Source of the DNA: Diatrype stigma
Taxonomy: Eukaryota > Ascomycota > Sordariomycetes > Xylariales > Diatrypaceae
Direction of reading: 5' to 3'
NCBI GenBank assembly: GCA_022225965.2
Contig: JAKJXP020000107.1
Coordinates: 82,337 to 146,336 of the forward strand
Length of the DNA stretch: 64,000 nucleotides
The translations under genes and the position numbers were made by a program. Below the pieces are notes generated by a model. That model ran no database searches and had not been told where the DNA came from. It was given only the letters and a program-made list of their open reading frames with translations. Below, piece by piece: positions 23,301 to 34,167 of this stretch. Each line of letters begins with the position of its first letter. Position 1 is the stretch's first letter.

Positions 23301-24932
23301 CTTGTAAGGTTAAGAGGTATTATCATCATCACCTCACCACCAGATCGCGTCATACCGACTTCACTGCGACCCGGATTTCAGCATCAATTCCCCAATGGCC
23401 AAGGGCTCCTATAGCGCACTCAGGGGTCTAGCTGCCCCCTAGTATACAGACGGCCATAACCCACACCTGGGTTATAGTACGCTTGTTCGGGAGATGCACA
23501 TATATAGCATGGCATTGAGAGCTGACTATGCTGTCTCGGAATCTGCCAGGCTCCTAGATGAATCACTGCTCGCGCCAATCAATGTGCGCCCCTACGAACG
23601 CCCCTACGGATTAGAGGCAGACCCATGACAATGGCTGAAATCTAGCAGCTACGTTGACGGCCAAGGATAACCATGGGATTAGGGTATTTATGTTCTATGA
23701 TAGTAAAGTCGATAAGGCATTTGGCACTACTACCCCACGCTGTGTAGACCTATATCTTGATCGGCCTTGAATCTAGATCACCAACTTGTCCCATACTACC
23801 GGTCTTAATAGGTGTTCTGTGTGTAAAAAGTCAACTATTCTGACCACTTTCCATTTGCCAGAATGCTCCAGCTATGTGATCTGATTTGGGGGCGCACAAA
23901 CAAGCCGCCTGGATATGCAGCCATCGAGCCATCAACCAGAAACCCTGCTACTTATAGACAAGTAAACTCGGCTCAAGCAGGTACCCATTCATATAAAGAA
24001 AGCTCCAACCCAGTCGAGTTCCTGGGATAACGTAGTGATCGATCAAACAATTGGATGGGCTCGGAGTTGTTCTACATCTCCCATTCTGACATGAATGACT
24101 GTCGAGGCTATGTGGTAGGCAAGAGAGGAATACAAATGTATTGCTTCTGCACCAAAGGTTTTTTTTTTTTGTATGCAACAACTCCAGCTAGAGGGAAAGG
24201 GCAAGAAATAACTAGGAGGGGGAGCTGTGATATAGCATATGCTACAAAGATTCGTGATCTGAGTTTTAAGATGGGGTCTCACTCTTGTTGAAGGAAAGAG
24301 GTTACGATATATATAAAAACACCCAGGATCCAGATTGTCTATGGGACAAACATATTCATATGGACGTTAGCTAGGTAGGTATGGATTTGGTTTATAGAAT
24401 ACAATTGGTGCAGCTGTGCAGGTATGCCACAGATATCTGAGAACCTTGAAGATATCCAACTATAAACCTTCAGGTTTCATCCACTGAGGGCAGTGAGGCC
24501 CCCAGGCCCCCCACTTGTAGCCAGTAGAAGTAGGTGGGGCACGTAGCAATTACCCCAGCTTTGTCCTTCTGGCTGGCTGGCTGGCTGTCTGGCTGCCAAG
24601 GAAGGTAAGTGTGGCTGATGAAAAGTCTTCTGCTTCGTACTTGCTGCTTCATAGATGTACTGTATGTACAAGCTTGGCTGCCAGTCCACCGGCCTATGGT
24701 GCCTATTTAGTTACATGGTAGGTAGGGCGTGCTCTGGCCTGATGTATTCAAGGTACTTTGCTGATCGCCGGGATACCTTCCGCCGGCATGCCGTAGCTTG
24801 TATGTATGTATGTACCTATCAACCAATCCATTCACTGCTTAACGCGCAGTTCACCTGCACGCCCGCAGGCCTGCACGCCTGCACCCATTAGCCCTAGCCC
24901 AGACTCTAGTACTAACTACAATACGTGAATAC

Positions 24933-25145
24933 CTAGTACCTAATCCCGTCGCCGATTTCTTCAAACTTCCTCCGGCTTTTGTACCACTGCAGCATCCAGA
25001 ATTTCGCGAAGTTGCTGACGTCGCCCGTAGGAGTAGAGAACATTTGATAAACCATCGGCAGACATAGAGCATTCAATCCTCTGTCGGGATTGTATTCTGT
25101 CCCATCACTTTTCCAATTGGCACAGTGGCCTGCTTGCAATGTCAC
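24933..25145 (-). CDS. Possible small protein of 70 residues
   Basis: An ATG-initiated minus-strand frame of 70 codons with a balanced, protein-like composition, several aromatic residues (MLQWYKSRRKFEEIGDGIRY at its end) and two cysteines in its first 30 residues. It is not repeat-derived, unlike most short frames nearby. It lies divergent from SET2, 0.37 kb away. No family is recognised and a chance frame is quite possible. Confidence 0.22.
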   Translation of the reverse strand: MTLQAGHCANWKSDGTEYNPDRGLNALCLPMVYQMFSTPTGDVSNFAKFWMLQWYKSRRKFEEIGDGIRY

Positions 25146-25374
25146 AAACGGCTTATAGCAGATAGCGCCAACCTTCGCCCCAGTGCTAGGCCTTCACTCA
25201 GCACCAATCTCCTTCCTCTCTCCCTCCTTCTCTCCGCCAGCATCGCCCCAGCGACCCTTTTCCTACATGGACACGAACCGTCTCCCTGATTGCCGATATT
25301 CAATACATCTTCGACTGTTGCAATAGTCGTTATTCTACGCCCACCACCACCGCCGGACTTTCAGTCACATCCCC

Positions 25375-25402
25375 GGGTTCTGGGTTCTGGGTTCTGGGTT
25401 CT
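25375..25402. repeat. GGGTTCT heptanucleotide repeat upstream of SET2
   Basis: Four perfect copies of the 7-bp unit GGGTTCT about 110-136 bp before the SET2 start codon, in the likely promoter or leader. Confidence 0.85.
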
Positions 25403-25510
25403 GTCCGGGTTGTGGGTTGGTGGCTGCGCTGCGCTCGCCTGTGTCTGTCCTGTAGGACGCGACCGCACCTTCCCCTGATTAACATCGGCAATCTAGATTC
25501 GCCTGCGATC

Positions 25511-28500
25511 ATGGACGAAGAGGAGCGGGTACACGATGCCCTAGAGGGTCTATCCGTGAACAATAACAACAACATAACCATCTCGCGACGGATCAAGGGG
25601 GAGAATACCGACAGCACTACCACGACCCCGAACCACAGTAGCAAGGACCTCAACTCACGAAGCCTAACTCTGTCGCCTGACAACAACAACAACAAGTCCC
25701 AGAGCAATAGCATCTCAACCCCTGAAGCGCCCTCTCGACCCAGGATGTCACGCAAAGCATCACAGAAGGTGGCACCTCGGCCCGCTCCTCTTTTTGCGGA
25801 CCTCCCCGATGTCACGTCAGACGCGAAGGAGCATTTTGAGGTTATTGAGAATTGCATGTACGGATCCAAGACTCTTGGTTCATCGAAACAAGACGCGTTA
25901 GACTGCGACTGCTCTGAAGAATGGCGTAGGTTCCCCGTGCACCTGTATATCTGTACCTGCTAGACTGGCCAGTGAAAATTACGGGGTGCTAACGGGCTTG
26001 CTTTTTAGGAGATGGCACAAATCGTGCCTGTGCAGACGATTCCTGCATCAACCGAGCGACGAAGATGGAATGCGTTGACCAGGACTGCAATTGTGGTGAC
26101 GGTTGTCAAAACCAACGTTTCCAGAAAAAGCAGTATGCTAACGTGTCTGTCATCAAAACCGAGAAGAAAGGTTTTGGTCTACGGGCAAACATCAATCTCC
26201 ACTCAGGCGACTTCATTTTTGAGTATATCGGAGAGGTCATCAACGAGCCGACCTTTCGACAGCGTATGATTAGATACGACCAAGAGGGCATCAAGCACTT
26301 CTATTTCATGTCCCTGACTAAAAATGAGTTCGTTGATGCTACTAAGAAGGGCAACCTTGGCCGGTTTTGCAACCATTCCTGTAATCCCAACTGTTACGTG
26401 GATAAGTGGGTGGTGGGCAACAAACTTCGTATGGGCATTTTTGCGGGGCGCGAGGTACAGGCAGGCGAAGAGCTGGTCTTCAACTACAATGTGGACAGAT
26501 ACGGAGCTGACCCCCAGCCGTGCTACTGCGGTGAAGTCAATTGCATTGGCTTCATCGGAGGCAAGACACAAACAGAGCGTGCTACCAAACTACCCGATGC
26601 AACTATTGAAGCCCTTGGTATCGACGATGGCGATGGTTGGGATACGGTGGTTGCCAAGAAACCCCGGAAAAAGAAGGTGGAAGAGGATGATGAGGAATAC
26701 GTTAACAGCGTACAAGCCCGCGGCCTCGATGAACAGGGAGTCACCAAGGTCATGGCTGCACTCATGCAGTGCAAGGAGAAATGGATCGCAGTGAAGCTGC
26801 TGGAACGTATTCAACGATGCGACGACGACCGCGTTCGTAGCCGAGTGGTGCAGATGCATGGCTACCAAATCCTGAAAACAACGCTTGCCACCTTCATCGA
26901 GGACCACAACATAGTCCTCCAAATCCTCGACATCCTGTACCAATTCCCCCGCATAAGCAAGAACAAGATAGTCGATTCCGAGATTGAATCAACTATCAAG
27001 CCACTAACCAAGTCAGAGCACCAAGATGTTGCCGAGGAGTCGGCACGGCTTTTGGAGGAATGGAGCAAGCTGGAGGTTGCATATCGAATTCCTCGCAAGA
27101 AGCACGACCCCAACGCGCAAGGAACGGCGAACAATTCATATGAAGAACGTCGTGGCAACCGATCTGAGGAGCCACTTATCAGAACTGTTGCCACCTTGCC
27201 AGACAATATCCCGAAGGGCCCTCGGAGCAATGTTCCTCAGCGCAACCCTAATTTCTTCAACCACCAGCGATCGCGCCGACCCCACGCCTTCTCCAACCTT
27301 CCCCCGGGCTGGTTCACAGCAACCGACGCTCGCGGGTCGGTCTACTTCTATACCAAATCCGGCCAAACAACGTGGCAAAAGCCAAGTGCACCCGCGGCAG
27401 ATCCCACCCCGGCGCAACCTACTGGTCCCTCCAAAGTGCAGCAGGAACAGAAGCAATTGCAGGACATCATTGACTCGCTCACCAAACCAGATGCCATACC
27501 CCGGCGGTCGGCGTCCCAGACTCCACAGCAAGCCACCACACCCACGCAGGAGCCGAAAAGGGAAAAGTGGCGTTCCCTACCAATCGAGAAGCAGATGAAA
27601 ATCTACGAGAACACGGTTTGCTTCCCAAAGCCCCCCTTGCTTCTGTCCTACGATATGGCTAACAAGTCACCAGCTTTTCCCTCATGTCAAGTATGTCATG
27701 GACAAATTTCGCCAACGACTCCCAAAGGATGACCTGAAAAAGTTCGCTAAGGATATCAACAAGAAGCTTGTTGCATCGGATTATAAGAACAACCGTGTAG
27801 ACGACCCAACTACGATCTCCGAGAAGCAGGAAAAGAAGGTCAAGAAATATGTCAAGGACTTCTTCGAGCGCGCTGTTGAGAAATACAGCCAGCAGCAAAA
27901 GAAGGCAGCAGCAAGCTTGGCCACTAAGCATGAGCCCAGCGCACCTGCGATAGGTGCTACCCCTATTCCAGACCTCTCCACGGAGAGTCCTAGCGCGAAA
28001 ATAGATGAAGATATTGCGATGACGGACGACGAGGGCACAAACTCGACGCCTGCGAGTACCGACCGAAAGCGGAAGCGTGATGATGGCGCGGTTGGCTCTC
28101 CTGGACTGACGCCATCCGACACTCCGTTGATCAAGCGACTCAAGGATGAAGATGGCGATGCTCCTCCTAGTCCACCACCGCCACCCCCGCCTCCTCCTGA
28201 GAGCACAGTGACACCCGGTGCCGAGATCAGCGACCAGGAAGCCGCGCTGATGCATGAAAATGATGAGGCGCAGCGTATAGCAGAGGCAGAGCGCCAGAAG
28301 CTACTCGAGCAAGAAGCTGAACTCGAGCGGGAGAACGAGCGTAACATGCTCGACTTCGAAAGGGAGCAGCAACAGAACAACCATGCTGTGAATGGTACCA
28401 AGGGCGTCGGTGTCGATGATGTGCTTGGTTCACAAGGAGATGGCCGAAGCAAGGAAGAAGCAAGTAACGCTCTGAAGCAAAACAACGCAAGGGGCCAGGA

Positions 28501-28516
28501 AGTCATGAGCCACTAA
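25511..28516 (+). CDS. SET2: Histone H3 lysine-36 methyltransferase Set2
   Basis: Three exons: 25511-25925, 26009-27615 and 27674-28516, in frame, 954 residues. Order of domains: an Asn/Ser-rich leader; the AWS cysteine cluster (CDCSEEW to [10 protein letters not shown], about 131-175); the SET domain (about 184-300) with [10 protein letters not shown] and [12 protein letters not shown]; post-[17 protein letters not shown] (about 305-318); a helical middle region; a WW domain (about 567-598, [19 protein letters not shown]); and the SRI domain (about 668-760, [20 protein letters not shown]), which binds the phosphorylated tail of RNA polymerase II. The C-terminus has a proline run and a charged coiled stretch. 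It methylates H3K36 on transcribed chromatin in the nucleus. The SRI domain is split by the second intron, whose removal restores the conserved frame. Length and domain order are standard for filamentous ascomycetes. Confidence 0.96.
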
Positions 28517-30389
28517 GGCTCTCTTTTCCAGTAATATTTACGCTACAGCACATGCCTGTCTGTGTTAGGGGTGAGCAGTTCTGACACGGCATCAGACGAA
28601 TCACCGCCACCAGAGGAGAGACTATGGATTTGCATTCAACGGATTCCCTCCGGCGCGTGTCTATAGACGGAGTACAAGATGCGCTTTGCAGGTGTCGCAA
28701 TTTCATACCTTTGTATCCAACATATACATTATATCCTTGCATTCATGTACTAGAATCTCTTCTCGTCGACAGACTTCTCACGGACTTTCCAAGGCAAAAG
28801 GAGAGAGGTGTGGGGGGCGACTTTGACACAAATCGATTTAATAAGCCGCTATTGCGCAACTGTGGTTTTTCCTTATTTGATGCATTTTCAAACGGAGTTG
28901 GTGCATGGGACCCGGTTGGTCATTCGGATATGATGGTTCTCGTCGCATTTTGTGTTGACTTCATTTTCCCTCCTTGTTTTCCCCCGCCCTCCCCTTGGGA
29001 CCCTTAGCGCAAATTTCTCTTCTGATGGAAGGCAATGACGAAGAGAGAAAGCAAGCATCACTTGATAAATCCAAGAAGGCCGGCTCATGGGGGAAGGGAA
29101 AGGAAGCAGGAGAAAAAGAAAGGAGTATGGCGTTTTGTGTTGCGCAGCAGCTCTCAGAATGGCTCTAGCCGGTCGTCGTCAGCCAGAGCTGGTTTGGCTT
29201 TGCCCACCTCGATAGGTCTCGCTCAAATACATTTGCATGCGTGGATGACACAAGCATGTCTCTGGCAAGGGGTTTTCGAAAAGGGGGTCGTAGTAACAAC
29301 AACGGCATGCGAGCGAGACTGTGAGGGGGGAAAGGGGAAATCGGCAGATAACAAAAGCAAGGCAAGGCAAGGCGGCAAAAGTAGGCCAACATCTATTGTC
29401 AGGCACAGAGACCTGGCCTGGTCTAGTAATGGGAAACAGAAATTGTCGTCGGTATTTTTGCGCTAAATCCGTCTGCCCGCCTCTCTCTCCTACCCTCAGG
29501 CAGTCAATCCATGGTTTGTGATTGGCGATGCCGTGTGCTAAGCACTATTTGTCTACCATTGGGTTGGACAATTGGTCGTAATCTGCCGCTGCTGCTGCTG
29601 GTGGGCTTCATGTTGCCTCGGGTCGTGTATGTTGCATATATATAGGGGTATATATACGAGATCTCATGCTGCTGTATGACAATAGGGAAGCAAGGCCTGC
29701 TACATAGGTATGCAGTGCTATGAAGAAGCGGGTTTATCCTTTTATGTTTTCTCAGTTCGAGTTCGGGGAGTTGCGTATCTAAGGGGGTAGAAAGGACTTC
29801 ATCCTGCTCCGCATTGTTGTTATGTACTTATGTATATATATGTGTATATTACTTGGTATAGGGGAAGATATAGAAACAACAATAGCTTCCGCAAGATCGG
29901 ACGACGGTATTTGATTTATCTCTTCAGAAGCTGAATGCCATCTAACTATTTGACAACACTCATGCCTGACCCAGAACCCCCCCCCCCCCCCCCCTTCTTA
30001 GTTTAGATTTAAAGGTCATTTCCGCCACCCCTTGCTACGTCGAGTATCGCAAGTCCTTGCCAGCAATTTTTGGAAATCAACTCTTCCATTTCGGTCTCCT
30101 CCGGAGCACTTGTACAAAAAACACACATCATGATCACCACTTCAGTCAGGTACCTATCAGTTCTCATATCAACATCCATCTTCCTAACCCGGAAAACCCC
30201 TCCTCGATTAGATTAGTTCAATTAATCCCATCCCATCTCATCATCGTTATCCATTCGTTCAATTTATAATCCACATCCAAGCAAAATACGAAAGTATCCC
30301 GGCTTCCCTAGTCCGCTTTTCTTGATTCATGCTTTTCCCCCTTCCATTCCTGTTTCTCCTCTGCCCCAGTTCTCCCCCTCCACCGATCC
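28517..30389. other. Convergent spacer between SET2 and GABA aminotransferase
   Basis: About 1.9 kb holding the two 3' untranslated regions. Short frames only. A C18 run lies at 29977-29994 and TATA-type alternations occur near 29636-29656. Confidence 0.6.
29977..29994. repeat. Poly-C tract (18 bases)
   Basis: Eighteen uninterrupted C residues in the SET2 / aminotransferase spacer. Length in an assembly may be inexact. Confidence 0.85.
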
Positions 30390-32085
30390 TCACCAAGTGG
30401 TAACGACCTTCTCGAGGGCCTCGAGCAGGATGTCGGCGTGGCTCTCCTCGAAGATGAGCATGGGCCGCAGGCGGACGGCGGACTGGCCGCTGCCGCCGAT
30501 GTTGACGCCGAACTTCTTGGCCTTCTTGAGGAAGTCGTCGCGGCGGGGGTTGTCGAAGGCGATGAAGGTGCCCTGGCCCTTGCCGCGCAGGTTCTCGAAC
30601 TGGCCCGGGTGCTTGGCGGCCAGGGCCTCGAGCTTGGCGAACAGGTAGTCGCCGACCTGGGCGGTGCGGCGCACGAGGTCGAGGCGCTCCGTCTCCCGCA
30701 CGATGGCGCGGAACAGCAGCGCGCGCGCCGGGTCGCCCATCCACGTGTTGAACTGCCGGTACGGCTTGTTGGGCCGCAGCGCCGGGTCGCCGAAGTAGTA
30801 CCCGGCCGTCTGCGCCTTCTTGCTGAACGTCACCATGTCCGGCGGCGACGGCAGGTCCCAGTGCTCGTGCGCCCAGAACCGGCCCGTCGCGCCCACGCCC
30901 GTCTGCACCTCGTCGACGATCAGCAGCACGCCGTGCTTCTGCGTCAGCGCGCGCAGGCCCCGGAAGAACGCCGGCGACGCGTGGTTGTCGCCGCCCTCGG
31001 ACTGGATCGGCTCCACGACCACCGCGCAGGGCGGCACGTGGTACGACGTGATGAGGCGCTCGACCTCGGCGAGCGAGTCGGCCTCGGCCCGCGCGTTCTC
31101 CTCGGCGTGCTGGTCGAGCGGGTACTTGAGCTGCGGGAAGGTGGCCTGCGGCCAGTCGAAGGCGGGGATGTCCAGCTTGTGGATCGGCTTGGAGCGCGTC
31201 GTGGAGAGCGAGCCGAAGAGGCGGCCGTGGAAGCCCGTCTTGAAGGAGAGGATGGAGAGCTGCTGCGCGGCGCCCGGTGCCTGGTTGTTCATTGACGACT
31301 CGAGCTCCTCCGCGGTGAACTCGACGGCGGGGCCGCCTCGGTCGCGCTGCCGCCGGTACATGAAGGCCGCCTTGTATGCCGTCTCGTTCGCGTCGGACCC
31401 GGCCATCGCGGTGAAGACCTGGTTCAGCCCCTTGGGTGCCACCTTGAGGATGCCCGTCTCGAGGATCTCAGCCCAGTCGTGCGAGGGAAAGTTGCCAAGC
31501 GCCGGTCGGTTGACGAGCGCCGACGCCATCTCGGGACTCTGGGCCTCCTTGAGGAGGGCTGGGTTATTGTACCCAAGCGGGATGGACGCAATTTGGGCGT
31601 AACTAATAACACACACGCGCACGCGCACGCGCACACACAAGATCAGCCATCCCGGTTCTTCCAGAATTTTCCTCTGCTCTGCCCAGCCTTCAAGTACTAG
31701 CGTGGCCTGTCGAGGTTCATTCAGTTCAGGTAGGCAAAGCCACTCACACATCTAGCAGGGTGTTTCCGTCCGGGTCGACGATGTAGTTGCCGAAGCTCTT
31801 CGTATAGTCGGCAAGCATGTTGATGCTCCGCGTATCGAACACCTCGTTCAACTTGGTGATATTCGCCTGGGACTTGGGTCCCGGAATGTCGGTCTTCACT
31901 ATCGGGGCATCGGGCTCGCCCTTGTAGTAGCTCGAGGCCATCCGAGCGCCGGACGTAGCAGCCGCTACCGCTTGCCTTGCTGGGCCTTGTGCGAAGGCTT
32001 GTCTGGCACTGGGCGAAGTTGCAAGACGCCTGACAGTGGCGGCAGATAGGGCCTGTGAGGCACCTCCATGGCGGAGGATAGCCAT
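30390..32085 (-). CDS. UGA1: 4-aminobutyrate aminotransferase (GABA transaminase), probably mitochondrial
   Basis: Two exons on the minus strand, 32085-31748 and 31602-30390, 516 residues, joined in phase 2 across a 145-nt intron that carries a CG/CA dinucleotide tract. It is a class-III aminotransferase: the PLP pocket shows GSDANETAYKAAF, FHGRLFGSLSTTRSKPIHK, VEPIQSEGGDNHAS and DEVQTGVGATGRFWAHE. The Schiff-base lysine is in FSKKAQ near residue 373. The enzyme converts GABA and 2-oxoglutarate to succinic semialdehyde and glutamate, the first step of GABA use as nitrogen source. The first 50 residues are rich in Ala, Arg and Ser and lack acidic residues, which suggests a mitochondrial presequence. 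The 3' two thirds of exon 2 is much more GC-rich than exon 1. Confidence 0.95.
31603..31747 (-). other. Intron of GABA aminotransferase with CG/CA microsatellite
   Basis: 145-nt intron with a GTGAGT donor and a TTATTAG acceptor. Position 31610-31637 is an alternating CA/CG-type tract (ACACGCGC units). It is longer than most other introns in the window. Confidence 0.8.
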
Positions 32086-33934
32086 TGTGCTTTCTATGCT
32101 GCTATCTTGCCTGGGAACTAGGTAGGATATGGGTATCGGTATCTAGGGTATAGGTAGGAAGAGAAACAGACGACAACCCGGGAACGCCTCAGGAAAGGAA
32201 AGCAGAAAGAAGTGATAGTGATGTGAACAAGTCAAGGTTTCCCCAGAGCGCCGGTCGACTGTAGAAGAGACTGCATATTATGTATGTACCTACGCTGCTA
32301 GGCTCCTCCAAGGGGCCCTGGGGGTGTAGCCCGAGGTGTTATAAGGTACCTGGGTATTTATTAGGTAACGTATAACACACCACGCCTCCGTTGTATGACA
32401 GAATGCCCCCCCTCAGTCCCTCCATCCGTCCCAAACCCGCGTTATCGCATCGCTTGGAGATACGTGACAGCGTGATAAGATAAGTAGCTACATACAGCCC
32501 ACCGAACTACTGCTAGCCCAAGCTCCCCTGGCTCTTTGCGGGGTTCAGTCGCGGGCACTGATTGGGCCCCGCCGATAACCATGGCGCTAGGTACTTCCGT
32601 AACGTCAGCGATCTTCGGCCTCCCTCCAGTTGGTACGATGCCTATACGGTACGTAATCAACAAGTCCGTACCTACGTAGGCATGTATAATGTAAACTATG
32701 AAACTATATCCGGGTCGATTCAGCAGAGAAGTGAACACCAAGATGATGGACAGACAGCTGATTGGGTTCCTGATCCGGCCTGTTAGATATCTACAGCTAG
32801 CTAGGTAACGTTCTAGATTCTGTTTTGCTGCTCTCTGCTCTGCTGCGCTGCAACCCTGAGGCGAAAAGGAGCACACCCGTCCAACCCGTCCAACCCGTCC
32901 AACCCGGGAAAAGGGGACGCATCCAATTGCCCCGTTCAGAACGGTCAGTTGAACCCAGCAAGCAAGCAATTGGAGTCGCCCCGCTGCAAAGGTGACGGCT
33001 TCAGCGCTTTTCCCGCCCTCTCAATGTCCAGTCGTTACCTAATTGTCGATTATCATGTATTGTAGAATACGTAAGTGCCAATCCGGCCGGGTGAGTTGCT
33101 GAAGTACCTACCTACAGGTACCTGATTATATATAGCGGTAGCCCTTACCTGATTACCGGATCGGGAAGGTCCATGCGATAATGTCTCCACCCGCGGCCGG
33201 CTAACTGCCGGATCGCCGCCCGCCCACCGGATCGCCGCCGCCGAATTGTGAGATCGTGTCATGTCCCGGTGGATAGCCGCCTGACTACGCCGCGTGATTC
33301 CCGCCGACATCGCCCCTTGACCATTTCTGGTTGTCATACTATAACCCATATTCCTGACGATCGAGTGAATGTTTGTCAAGCTACTGCTGATTACTGACTG
33401 AGGTTTATACTTTATCCTCGGCTAGATATTCTCGTCGACCCTTTCTGTACTTTCTAGTAAGCTGACTTGTTTTCAAACCTCCAACCGTTTGGCACGCCCC
33501 TTTCTCCATTGAATCGTTTCCCGCACTTGCAGCTCTTCTAGGAGGTGCCATTGAACCTGCATTCCTATCAGGGACTTCTCTTATGACCCCTCTCTTCTCA
33601 TTAAAGAGTGCGCCGAGCTTGTCTTGAAGACGGAAAGCCATTGGAGCACTCCAGAAAACCTTCAACTTCGAGCTCATCACATTCGAAGCTCATCTAGAAA
33701 CGAAAGGGCCCGGGAAAGTTAAGTTTCACTGCGGGATTCTTGTTAACGTTGCGCCATGTGCTATTGAGAATCTACAGAAGACAAAGACAACAGCATATAC
33801 CAAGTCGGTCAGCAGCATGTTAAGTCCATAGAAGAACCGAGCTTTGCTAAAGGAATCTACGACCGGCTACTATGTTGTTAGCCAATACGCGCTTGGCTTC
33901 AAGCCCGTACGCTGCAAGGGATATGATTGGTAGT

Positions 33935-33935
<1 letters not shown>

Positions 33936-34032
<97 letters not shown>
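33936..34032. repeat. Poly-G tract (97 bases as assembled)
   Basis: An uninterrupted run of G from 33936 to 34032, followed by GT-rich DNA. The open frames called across it in both directions (poly-Gly and poly-Pro) are artefacts of the run. Its length is probably unreliable. Confidence 0.9.
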
Positions 34033-34033
<1 letters not shown>

Positions 34034-34123
34034 GGGGGTGGTCCGGGTAGTCGGGATCGGGGGCAGAGGCCGGTCTGGAGGCGGGCCCGGGCTAGGAGGT
34101 AGCGTTCGAAGGAACCATTCTGG

Positions 34124-34132
34124 NNNNNNNNN
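34124..34132. other. Assembly gap (9 N)
   Basis: Nine ambiguous bases between the poly-G run and a poly-C run. Confidence 0.98.
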
Positions 34133-34146
34133 TGTTTGGTTGTCAG

Positions 34147-34167
34147 CCCCCCCCCCCCCCCCCCCCC
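34147..34167. repeat. Poly-C tract (21 bases)
   Basis: Twenty-one C residues 14 bases after the N gap. It is complementary to the poly-G run upstream, so the two together could fold back or could reflect a misjoined assembly. Confidence 0.9.

Larger units (their letters stand above)
20339..25510. other. Long intergenic region between divergent AT-hook gene and SET2
   Basis: About 5.2 kb with no convincing gene. The first kilobase is GC-richer and holds GTTGC units (about 20941-20970). The remainder has CTTTTTGGT-like units (about 21533-21560), TAGG tracts, CTGG units (about 24571-24598) and poly-T at 24160-24171. The largest open frames (for example 22438-22926 minus) lack domain signals and exon partners. 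One small minus-strand frame at 24933-25145 is listed separately. The final 300 bases probably belong to the SET2 promoter and leader. Confidence 0.5.

Noticed and set aside
30438..31602. Plus-strand frames of 260-285 codons opposite the aminotransferase
   Set aside because: Antisense shadows in GC-rich coding DNA. The minus strand holds a complete aminotransferase.
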